In this document: piece after piece, positions 1-5,519 of the stretch
Position numbering within the stretch: the first letter of the stretch is position 1
Layout: each line of letters starts with the position of its first letter
Source of the DNA: Candidatus Rifleibacteriota bacterium
GTDB lineage: Bacteria > Riflebacteria > Ozemobacteria > Ozemobacterales > Ozemobacteraceae
Assembly: GCA_029564115.1 (NCBI GenBank)
Contig: JAKQQP010000028.1
Location: 1 to 7,389 of the forward strand
Reading direction: 5' to 3'
Length of the DNA stretch: 7,389 nucleotides
Position numbers and translations under genes: made by a program
The notes under the pieces: generated by a model
What the model saw: only the letters and a program-made list of their open reading frames with translations
Told to the model about the DNA's origin: nothing
The model's database searches: none

Positions 1-1970
1 TTGTTGACCGCGGCTTCAGCGCCGGCAGTTATCTGCTGAACGAATGTGTCGTTTGCCGTGAGCGGTTCGCCAACAACGGGGATCTCGGCGTTGTCGAGAA
101 CTGCATAGCCGCGCAGCACAAAAAACAGGATGGAGGTGCCGCTGATGCGAGCATAGCGGTTGGTAGCCGAACGCACCTGGCCGGCCGTGGCAATATCGGT
201 GTATTCTCGCGGGTAGGCCCAGATTATGGTCGGGTAGCTGCGCCCGGGCTTGTAATTGATGGGGTAGTAGAGGGTGCCGCTGAGTGGTACGCCGTCATTA
301 CGCTCATATTTGATCAGTTCTTTGCGAACGTTTTTTAGTTCAGGCGCCGGTGCATCAAAGGCTGTCAGGGCTACCGGTTCTTCAGCGCGATTTTCTTTGA
401 TTCTGCGCATAAAATAGTTGGGCGGAGTTTCGACGTCTTCGCGAACAGTGACGATGCTGCCATGGTCGTTGTCGGCAAACTCGATGAAACTTTCGTAGGC
501 CTCGAGCCCTGATCTGAACAATTCAAATTTTTCGCCGCTGTGAATGTTGTATTTAGTCAGAAATGGCCTGAAACCGTCTGGTGTGGCCCCTTTGCCTTCG
601 AGATAGACCCAGTCGCCTTTTTCGAGAATGGCTGTGACCTGCCCATCAGGGCGGGTGCGATAAACAAGGCTGCCTTCGTCTTTATATTGATCGTAATAGT
701 TACGCGAAAAGAGAATTTTTGCCTCAGAAGCGATATTGTTGCGGCTCATGTCGATCAGGCGAGCTTTGATCCAGCGGGTGTCACGGTCGTAATCCCAGAC
801 CAGAGCCATGTTTTCCCGGTCGAAATGGTCGAGCCCCGAATAGCGCATTGGCAGCTTAATTATTTCGCGGGACTCTTCGTTGAAGGGTGCTTCAATGGCT
901 TTCAATACATCTCTGAATTCGGCCTCGCGGTTGGGATCGCCGCCGTCAAGAGCCTCTACCCAGCAGAGCGTCGAGGGCTTGAGTCTTTGCCAGAAAGGGT
1001 TGCGCATTCCTTCTTTGACCCCTTCGATGGGGATTTCTTCGCCGACCGGAATATTCGCCAGAACTTTCAAGACTTTGCCGTTGGCGTCCCAGAGTTCGTA
1101 GCGATGAGCAAACAGATTGACAGGCACGGTTCGCGAAAAGGGCTTTTCGAGAATTTTAACCACCGAGTATTTCTCGTCAGGGGAAATATTGACGTGGCTG
1201 ATCAGGCCAGAATTGCCGAATCTGCTGCCGCGACCGGTTTTGACATCAAAGCGGTATATCTGCGAAGTGGCATAATATTCAAAAAGGCGCTCGTCATGAT
1301 CAGTCTGAATGAGATCCTGGTAAGTTCTTACCTGCGAGATCCTGCCTGAGGTTTCGAGAATTTCAGGGCTTTCAGGGATGATGGGCGGTTCAGGGGGCAG
1401 GCCGCGCTTTTCTGGCCAGAGGGAAACATACAGATGTCTGCTGTCACGACTCCACCATGAAGGCCCTATCAACACAGAATTCAGGCGTGGCGGTGAAATT
1501 CTTTTGCTGGTTCCTGTAAAAGGATCGATGACCCACACTTCTGAACCGCCTTTTTTATACCAGGCGGCAGCCAGCAGCCTGCCATCGGGCGACCAGGTCG
1601 GAAACCCGAATCTCGCCCCCGCCGGCAGCTTTATCGGGGTCGTTTTGCCGCTGGCAAGTTCGAGCAGACTGAGGCTTTGCACGAAGTAGCTGCGCTTTGG
1701 TATATTATAACGCGTTAAAATTCGTATGCCGGCAAGCTTTGCCTGAGGTTCAGCCAGGTCTTCGAGACTGAGCTGAGTCGTGTATTCTACAAGCAGAGCA
1801 AATTTGCCGGTCGGGCAAACGCTTATCTGCGGCGAATTTGGTTTGTCGACGATCTTGATAATGTTCTTTTCGGGTTCGCGGTAACCTGTTCTGGCCAATG
1901 TCATGGAAACTGTCGCAAGAGAAAATACCACCATGCAGGCCAGCAGCCTGAAAAGTTTGTCCTTTCCCAT
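1..1970 (-). CDS. Secreted S9-family serine peptidase, glutamyl endopeptidase-like (S9D), 3' end outside window
   Basis: The minus-strand frame is open from an ATG at 1970 to the window edge, giving 656 residues without a stop. Residues 1-26 form a Sec signal peptide (basic MGKDK, hydrophobic stretch, likely cleavage after TLA), so the product should be exported. Residues about 40-540 look like the S9 beta-propeller, including a WSPDG blade motif at 126-130. The segments QVRTYQDL (213-220), KPSTLCW (331-337) and DGGD (342-345) match, from memory, the plant chloroplast glutamyl endopeptidase (CGEP) family. The alpha/beta-hydrolase domain starts near 548: KYERNDG (554-560), GTLYYP (565-570), WAYPREY (584-590), AGQVR (596-600). 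The catalytic Ser, Asp and His of the family lie further on, beyond the window, so activity cannot be judged. The start is supported by an AAAGGTG ribosome site 7 nt upstream. Family members run to roughly 800-950 residues, so some 150-250 should be missing. The S9 assignment is firm; the S9D subgroup is likely; Glu specificity is inferred. Confidence 0.9.
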   Translation of the reverse strand, partial: MGKDKLFRLLACMVVFSLATVSMTLARTGYREPEKNIIKIVDKPNSPQISVCPTGKFALLVEYTTQLSLEDLAEPQAKLAGIRILTRYNIPKRSYFVQSLSLLELASGKTTPIKLPAGARFGFPTWSPDGRLLAAAWYKKGGSEVWVIDPFTGTSKRISPPRLNSVLIGPSWWSRDSRHLYVSLWPEKRGLPPEPPIIPESPEILETSGRISQVRTYQDLIQTDHDERLFEYYATSQIYRFDVKTGRGSRFGNSGLISHVNISPDEKYSVVKILEKPFSRTVPVNLFAHRYELWDANGKVLKVLANIPVGEEIPIEGVKEGMRNPFWQRLKPSTLCWVEALDGGDPNREAEFRDVLKAIEAPFNEESREIIKLPMRYSGLDHFDRENMALVWDYDRDTRWIKARLIDMSRNNIASEAKILFSRNYYDQYKDEGSLVYRTRPDGQVTAILEKGDWVYLEGKGATPDGFRPFLTKYNIHSGEKFELFRSGLEAYESFIEFADNDHGSIVTVREDVETPPNYFMRRIKENRAEEPVALTAFDAPAPELKNVRKELIKYERNDGVPLSGTLYYPINYKPGRSYPTIIWAYPREYTDIATAGQVRSATNRYARISGTSILFFVLRGYAVLDNAEIPVVGEPLTANDTFVQQITAGAEAAVN

Positions 1971-1980
1971 TCTGTTGCAC

Positions 1981-2010
1981 CTTTCATTTTCTTTTCATAT
2001 TAAATGAAAG
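1981..2010. promoter_or_regulatory. Perfect 9-bp inverted repeat over the -10 box (possible operator)
   Basis: CTTTCATTT (1981-1989) and AAATGAAAG (2002-2010) are exact reverse complements, 12 bp apart, with arm centres 21 bp apart, about two helical turns. The repeat encloses the -10 box (1997-2002) and the predicted start of the S9 peptidase transcript. A second, overlapping TTTTCAT/ATGAAAA pair lies at 1992-1998 and 2016-2022. The geometry suits a dimeric repressor, but the DNA is AT-rich and no regulator is visible in the window. Confidence 0.4.
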
Positions 2011-2025
2011 CATGCATGAAAACAA
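1997..2025 (-). promoter_or_regulatory. Sigma-70-type promoter of the S9 peptidase gene
   Basis: On the minus strand a TTGTTT (-35, 2020-2025) and a TAATAT (-10, 1997-2002) are separated by exactly 17 nt. Transcription would start near 1990, giving a leader of about 20 nt before the ATG at 1970. Position and spacing fit well, but the hexamers are not perfect consensus. Confidence 0.6.
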
Positions 2026-2080
2026 TGCCCAAAAACCAATGCAAGACAAAATACCCTCTTTATCTCCCCAAAATTGGGCA
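2026..2080. repeat. Inverted repeat upstream of the S9 peptidase promoter
   Basis: TGCCCAA (2026-2032) and TTGGGCA (2074-2080) form a perfect 7-bp inverted repeat with a 41-bp gap. The right arm also lies within a compact palindrome, CCCAAAATTGGG (2067-2078). The stretch sits between the -35 box and the tandem array. It has no gene and no clear function; short pairings like this can arise by chance. Confidence 0.3.
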
Positions 2081-2097
2081 GCATAGCGCCGGCCACC

Positions 2098-2431
2098 TAT
2101 CCGCGTTCATCGCCAGCTTTTCTTTCTCCTTTCTTTCTCTTTCTTTCCGGGTTTATCGGTGTGCATCAGCGGCTTGCTTTCTTTTCTCTCCTTTCTTTCT
2201 CTTTCTTTCCGGGTTTATCGGTGTTCATCAGCGGCTTACTTTCTTCTCTCTCTTCTTTCTTTCTCTTTCTTTCCGAGTTTATCCGTGTGCATCAGCGGCT
2301 TGCTTTCTTTTCTCTCTTACTTTCCGAGTTTATCCGTGTGTATCAGTGGCTTGCTTTATTTTCTCTCTTCTTTTCCGAATCTATCCAGGTTCATCAGTGG
2401 CTAAATGTATTTCTGTGTTCATCCATGGCTG
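2098..2431. repeat. Tandem array: seven ~20-bp cores, mostly separated by polypyrimidine spacers
   Basis: A core close to TATCSGTGTKCATCAGCGGC begins at 2098, 2154, 2216, 2280, 2331, 2382 and 2410. Unit lengths are therefore 56, 62, 64, 51, 51 and 28 bp. The second to fourth cores are nearly identical; the first and the last two are diverged. Spacers are almost pure C/T on the plus strand, with unbroken pyrimidine runs at 2117-2148 (32 nt), 2177-2210 (34 nt) and 2239-2274 (36 nt), built from CTTT/CTCT blocks and ending in TTTCCGGGTT or TTTCCGAGTT. Later units have lost about 12 nt of the CTTT block, and the last lacks the spacer altogether. All three plus-strand frames are open here only because stop codons need a purine after T, so this is not coding. 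The core resembles, from memory, the 'ATCCGTGTTCATCCGTGG' intergenic repeats seen in many environmental bacterial genomes. Its function is unknown. Confidence 0.9.
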
Positions 2432-2432
2432 C

Positions 2433-2468
2433 AAAAGAAAACACGGGGCTGAAATCTCAACCCCGTGT
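2433..2468 (-). terminator. Factor-independent terminator of the C39-like peptidase/small membrane protein unit
   Basis: On the minus strand ACACGGGG (from 2468) pairs with CCCCGTGT (to 2441). The inner bases also pair as T-TGA/TCA-G around a GATT loop, giving a stem of about 12 bp. The minus-strand tail is TTTTCTTTT at 2441-2433, its first T closing the stem. It starts 15 nt after the stop codon of the 60-residue gene. The plus-strand side has no T-run, so termination is for minus-strand transcripts only. Confidence 0.85.
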
Positions 2469-2483
2469 CGTTATTAAAAAAAA

Positions 2484-2666
2484 TCAGTGTCGCCCTTTTA
2501 TCAAATACGCCAGCAACCCGACTGGCCCGGTAAACAAAGTCAGCAGCAGCCAACCGGCGCGTTTAGAACTGCATTGCCCGTCGAGACTTACGAAGGTCAG
2601 AGCTGCAGTCTGAAAGGCAAATGCTCCGATAACGTATAAAGATGCAAGAGTAGAAAAGAAACCCAT
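2484..2666 (-). CDS. Small two-helix membrane protein (60 aa), unknown function
   Basis: This small protein has two hydrophobic helices: residues about 5-28 (Leu/Ala/Phe-rich) and 36-56 (WLLLTLFTGPVGLLAYLI), with a short polar link DGQCSSKR and a basic tail KGRH. The pattern of a second helix with a central GP-G followed by a basic end recalls the N-terminal membrane segment of cardiolipin synthase-type proteins (PLDc_N) and similar small membrane proteins, but this is only a resemblance. The start at 2666 has an AGGGG ribosome site 8 nt upstream. It begins 27 nt after the stop of the C39-like peptidase gene and ends 15 nt before a strong terminator, so the two genes very probably share one transcript. 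It may anchor, assist or protect against its neighbour; nothing in the sequence decides this. Confidence 0.75.
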   Translation of the reverse strand: MGFFSTLASLYVIGAFAFQTAALTFVSLDGQCSSKRAGWLLLTLFTGPVGLLAYLIKGRH

Positions 2667-2693
2667 TGGCTTAACCCCTGTCGGCCCGTTTTA

Positions 2694-3965
2694 TCAGCGG
2701 GCAAAAACGTAGCCGAGCTTCTTGGTAAAGTTGCCGGCGATAGAAGCGACACCTGCAAGAGCATTGCCGGCAGTTTTAACCACATAGCCAGCGGCTTTGA
2801 CCACGCTGCCGCCCACCACGGTTGCGCCACCGAGCAGAGTATTGCCGAACCCGCCCTGATCGAGGCGCTTTTTGCCCCAGTCAATGGCCAGATCGCTGAC
2901 TTTGTTTATGCCTTTTGCGGTCACGCTCAAAACAGTACCCGGGATACCAAGAACACACTTGGTGATACCGCCAGCCAGCTGCATCGGCGCAATGCGTTTG
3001 AAACCGGTAACCACATCGTTGATGCCGCCAGACATATTGTCTTCTGCAGCGGTGTTGAAGTTAAAATTAAGTGCCGACGGCGACTGCATCGGATCTCTGG
3101 TGCCTTTGATGTCGATCATCAGGTTTGAATAGCCGAGCAGGCTGTTGGGCATTTTGTTGCCAACCGGGTCTGCCCAGGCGGCGTTGAACTTCTCGATGTC
3201 GATTTCATAACCCTTGCTGGTGCCCCAGTAAGAGTCTCTGAGCTTGAGAGATACTACTTTGCCGCTGGCATCGACGTTGTAACCATAGATATTGACCCAG
3301 TGAGGCACACCACTGCCTGAATTGACCAGAACTATGACCGGCATGCCGGCGTCAAGTTTTCTGGTGATGTCGCCAAGAGAGGCTTTGTGCTTCTGGGTTG
3401 CATCGATGCCATTCATGTTCAGATATTCGACGATAGTCGTCGGGCCGGTAAAAATGCCAGCCGGGTTGGTGTCTTTATAAAGCTGCTGCGGGTCTTTGTT
3501 GATGCCCATACCCATGAACACAGAGGTCATGGCGAACTGGCCACAGTAATTGTCACCGTCGATGCTGATTTTCTGGTCGTTGTAACCGGGGAGTTCTTTG
3601 GTAGCAGTCACTTCAGGCGAGTCATTCTTGCTGCCTGTCGCGAAAAGCTTGTCGACAGTGTCTTTAACCTTTTCGGCGGTCTCTTTGACTTTTATCTGAG
3701 TCTTCTGGGAAGGGGTGAGCGCTTTGCGAGCTTCTTCGTAGCGTCGCTTGGCCAGTTCTACTTCCTTGCCCAGTTCGGCGGCTGCACTGCTTTTTGCATC
3801 GCTGAGAGCCTGTGTGTATTGTTGATACAGGCGCTCATATTTCATGCGCAGTTCTTCCACTTCCTGGGGGATGCTGGCAGCGTCGATGACCTGCGCCGCA
3901 ACAAGGAGCAGAAGCACTGTGGCAACAGCTGCCAGAGATTTTGTTACACTGATGGACTTTTTCAT
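2694..3965 (-). CDS. Secreted C39-like (papain-fold) cysteine peptidase with coiled-coil N-terminus and Gly-rich hydrophobic C-terminus
   Basis: The start is taken at the ATG at 3965, not the ATG at 3977, because GGAGGT lies 4 nt before 3965 and overlaps the longer start; this gives 423 residues. Residues 1-30 are a Sec signal peptide (MKKS..., long Leu/Val/Ala core, cleavage near VIDA/A). Residues 34-108 are rich in Glu, Lys, Gln and Ala and look like a long coiled coil. Residues 128-285 are a Peptidase_C39_2-like domain: Gln131 (possible oxyanion-hole residue), DNYCGQFA with nucleophile Cys141, GVPHWVNIYGYN with His222, and RDSYWG with Asp244, in the correct order and spacing for a catalytic triad. 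Residues about 325-423 are Gly/Ala/Val-rich with GxxxG-like steps (GGATVVGG, AAGYVVKTAG) and could form membrane-active or self-associating helices. C39-like domains cleave peptides or act in envelope processing; the substrate here is unknown. It is first in a unit with the 60-residue membrane protein, with its own promoter. Confidence 0.85.
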   Translation of the reverse strand: MKKSISVTKSLAAVATVLLLLVAAQVIDAASIPQEVEELRMKYERLYQQYTQALSDAKSSAAAELGKEVELAKRRYEEARKALTPSQKTQIKVKETAEKVKDTVDKLFATGSKNDSPEVTATKELPGYNDQKISIDGDNYCGQFAMTSVFMGMGINKDPQQLYKDTNPAGIFTGPTTIVEYLNMNGIDATQKHKASLGDITRKLDAGMPVIVLVNSGSGVPHWVNIYGYNVDASGKVVSLKLRDSYWGTSKGYEIDIEKFNAAWADPVGNKMPNSLLGYSNLMIDIKGTRDPMQSPSALNFNFNTAAEDNMSGGINDVVTGFKRIAPMQLAGGITKCVLGIPGTVLSVTAKGINKVSDLAIDWGKKRLDQGGFGNTLLGGATVVGGSVVKAAGYVVKTAGNALAGVASIAGNFTKKLGYVFAR

Positions 3966-3969
3966 AGCG

Positions 3970-3975
3970 ACCTCC
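3970..3975 (-). promoter_or_regulatory. Ribosome binding site that fixes the C39-like peptidase start
   Basis: GGAGGT on the minus strand lies 4 nt before the ATG at 3965 and overlaps the upstream in-frame ATG at 3977. It could not serve that upstream codon, so the shorter reading is preferred, and it also gives a standard signal peptide beginning MKKS. Confidence 0.8.
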
Positions 3976-3990
3976 ACGACGTGGCCGAAA

Positions 3991-4028
3991 TTGTCGATTT
4001 TTCTTCAAGTATAAGAATAGATCGACAA
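3991..4028. promoter_or_regulatory. Perfect 8-bp inverted repeat flanking the -10 box (possible operator)
   Basis: TTGTCGAT (3991-3998) and ATCGACAA (4021-4028) are exact reverse complements separated by 22 bp, with arm centres 30 bp apart. One arm lies between -35 and -10, the other just after the predicted transcript start. Only one arm would be transcribed, so an RNA hairpin is unlikely and a protein-binding site is more plausible. No cognate regulator is encoded in the window. Confidence 0.45.
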
Positions 4029-4036
4029 CTCGTCAA
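4008..4036 (-). promoter_or_regulatory. Near-consensus sigma-70 promoter of the C39-like peptidase unit
   Basis: TTGACG (-35, 4031-4036) and TATACT (-10, 4008-4013) on the minus strand are 17 nt apart. Transcription should start near 4001, leaving a leader of about 36 nt. This is one of the best promoters in the window, suggesting substantial expression unless repressed through the inverted repeat at 3991-4028. Confidence 0.75.
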
Positions 4037-4070
4037 TGTACCCCGCGCAAAAAATGCCAGGTGCGAGGTG

Positions 4071-4089
4071 GGCTGAGGCCATGTCAGCC
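4071..4089 (-). other. Short hairpin after the beta-lactamase-fold gene, doubtful terminator
   Basis: GGCTGA (4071-4076) pairs with TCAGCC (4084-4089) around a 7-nt loop, 8 nt after the stop of the beta-lactamase-fold gene. A minus-strand run of six T's occurs only at 4054-4049, about 17 nt beyond the stem, so this is not a classical terminator. Read-through into the C39-like unit is possible. Confidence 0.3.
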
Positions 4090-4097
4090 TGACGCCC

Positions 4098-5348
4098 TTA
4101 TTCTTTTTGCAGAAAATTTATGATTCTTGCAACCACAGCGTTGAAGGCGTCACTGTTGACATTTTTGTCGCTGTTGTTGGCAGTGCATGAAACTGTATAA
4201 ACGGGGCTGGAAGCGGTTTTTTGTAAAACCCAGCTGTAGTTGAGGACCCCCGGTTCACTGCCGCCCTTGAAGCCTGCTGTGTGCCAGTTGGTTTTGTCGA
4301 CCAGCCCGGTTGCAGAGTTGATTTTTATGCGGCTGCTGTCGCGCAGTTTCCAGATGGTTTTACAAAGCTTTCTTGTGCTGACCAGCCATTCCAGTTCGTC
4401 GATCAAAAACGGCTTATTCAGGCTATAGATTGCTGAGTAAGAAGCTATGGAAGCGACGCCGATAGAATCCATTTCCGCGACTATGCCGCGTTTTTCTTCC
4501 GGGCTGGCCTTGATGAACTGTTGAGCTTTTGTCGGAAAAAAGAACTTCATTTTCAACAATTGTGACGTGTTTAAAACATCTTTACAGGTCTCGGGAAAAT
4601 ATTCGCGCACTTTTTCTGTTCCCAGCAGGTGAAAAATGTGGTCAGTTGCCGTGTTGTCGCTTATTGAGATCATCAGGCCGGCGAGTGTCTCTAGGCTGTG
4701 GCGACTGCCGGCTGCCCAGTCTTGCAATATGCCACTCGGAAAGGATTTCCATTCTTCCTTGAGCTCAATAATGTCGCTCCAGCTGCGTCGACCGGCGGCG
4801 ACATCGTCTTCCAATGCCTGCAGCAGAAAAAGTTTGAATGTTGAGCCAACTGCCATCGGTTGGTCTGCGTTCAGTTCGGCTAATATTTCAGGGGCCGCTT
4901 CAGAATCGGCAGCGGCTTTGTGACGCATTATGCAGATCGACACCCTGTCAGGAAGCTTGCTTAGAGCGGCAATAATTTCGTCGAGACTGTCGGCTGATTT
5001 TTGCGGCGGGCTGAACCACAGACTGTCTATGCGGTTGTTAGCATTGATGTGTAGACGGGCAGTCGCCGTTCCGCCCGAAAAATGCAACTTGAATTCATTG
5101 TTAAGGTGTTCAACTTTTTGAAAATTACCGAGCTCATCACGGTAAATTTTGATGATGTCTTTTAAACGCTTTTCACCAACTACTTTTAAAAACGCATCGT
5201 CAAAAAGCGTGTTAATGCCGGTGCCGTCTTTAGCAAAAATGCGCCCAAAAGCTTCTTCAGGGGTAAGGTCGGCATTGTCGCCTGCATAGACGTTTATCAA
5301 ACAGCAAAAGGCGAATAATGCAGCAAAAATCAACGTGCGCTTTTTCAT
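4098..5348 (-). CDS. Secreted serine hydrolase, class A beta-lactamase fold, with an extra N-terminal domain
   Basis: This 416-residue protein has a signal peptide at 1-22 (MKKR, hydrophobic core, cleavage near VYA/G), so it should act outside the cytoplasm. Residues about 28-113 form a separate small alpha+beta domain, of the kind (DUF3887-like) seen in front of some lactamase-like hydrolases such as mycobacterial LpqF; this comparison is from memory. Residues 120-416 carry the penicillin-recognising enzyme motifs: S169-T-F-K172 (SxxK nucleophile and base), S230-D-N232 (SDN loop) and K361-G-G363 (in place of KTG), in the right order. The omega-loop ExxLN that class A enzymes use for deacylation is not recognisable between 233 and 275; only NTSQLL (260-265) stands near there. 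It is thus probably not an efficient beta-lactamase, and a peptidase, esterase or binding role is more likely. The start has GAGGAG 6 nt upstream. It is transcribed alone, divergent from trxB. Confidence 0.85.
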   Translation of the reverse strand: MKKRTLIFAALFAFCCLINVYAGDNADLTPEEAFGRIFAKDGTGINTLFDDAFLKVVGEKRLKDIIKIYRDELGNFQKVEHLNNEFKLHFSGGTATARLHINANNRIDSLWFSPPQKSADSLDEIIAALSKLPDRVSICIMRHKAAADSEAAPEILAELNADQPMAVGSTFKLFLLQALEDDVAAGRRSWSDIIELKEEWKSFPSGILQDWAAGSRHSLETLAGLMISISDNTATDHIFHLLGTEKVREYFPETCKDVLNTSQLLKMKFFFPTKAQQFIKASPEEKRGIVAEMDSIGVASIASYSAIYSLNKPFLIDELEWLVSTRKLCKTIWKLRDSSRIKINSATGLVDKTNWHTAGFKGGSEPGVLNYSWVLQKTASSPVYTVSCTANNSDKNVNSDAFNAVVARIINFLQKE

Positions 5349-5403
5349 GAATAACTCCTCGCAAAAAACTAAGCCTTCGCCACTACAAAAATGAACAAGA
5401 GTG

Positions 5404-5412
5404 ATTATAACA
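5404..5412 (-). promoter_or_regulatory. Extended -10 promoter of the beta-lactamase-fold gene
   Basis: The minus strand reads TGTTATAAT, a perfect TATAAT (5404-5409) preceded by the extended-10 TGn. At 17 nt spacing the -35 region is only CGTGAA (5427-5432), weak, which the extended element may make up for. The leader would be about 50 nt. Confidence 0.6.
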
Positions 5413-5453
5413 AATAAAAACTGCCATTCACGAAATTTCTAAAAGTCTGAATT

Positions 5454-5482
5454 TTGCGATAGTTTTCGATATGGGGTATAAT
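5454..5482 (+). promoter_or_regulatory. Sigma-70 promoter of trxB
   Basis: TTGCGA (5454-5459) and a consensus TATAAT (5477-5482) are 17 nt apart. Transcription should begin near 5489, about 31 nt before the ATG. It is back to back with the beta-lactamase-fold promoter; the -35 boxes are about 20 bp apart, with a GAAATTTC palindrome (5432-5439) between them. Confidence 0.75.
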
Positions 5483-5506
5483 CCCGCAAAACTTAAACCA
5501 AATCTT

Positions 5507-5512
5507 GAGGAG
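5507..5512 (+). promoter_or_regulatory. Ribosome binding site that fixes the trxB start
   Basis: GAGGAG lies 7 nt before the ATG at 5520. An in-frame TTG at 5505 precedes this site and has no binding site of its own, so ATG 5520 is the start; it also places MAKKLVIVGSGPSG at the N-terminus, as usual for the family. Confidence 0.85.
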
Positions 5513-5519
5513 AAATAAC

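Noticed and set aside
540..1349. A 269-codon plus-strand frame.
   Set aside because: It lies wholly antisense to the S9 peptidase frame, which is open for 656 codons and matches a known family; the plus-strand product resembles nothing I recognise.
2117..2431. A possible CRISPR array, because of regularly spaced repeats.
   Set aside because: Spacers are low-complexity CTTT tracts related to each other, not unique sequences; unit length drifts from 64 to 28 bp, and no cas gene is present.
2004..2613. Three overlapping plus-strand open frames (157, 179 and 81 codons) rich in Phe, Ser and Leu.
   Set aside because: They arise from the polypyrimidine array, where stop codons cannot occur within C/T runs. 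All three frames are open at once, none has a good ribosome site, and the predicted products are just the repeat read in different frames.
3387..4076. A 229-codon plus-strand frame over the C39-like peptidase gene and its promoter.
   Set aside because: It is antisense to a gene with signal peptide, catalytic residues, ribosome site and promoter all in agreement, and it crosses that gene's promoter.
4049..4089. A terminator for the beta-lactamase-fold gene from the hairpin at 4071-4089 plus the T-run at 4049-4054.
   Set aside because: The stem is only 6 bp and the T-run begins 17 nt beyond it, so the pair does not form a standard factor-independent terminator.
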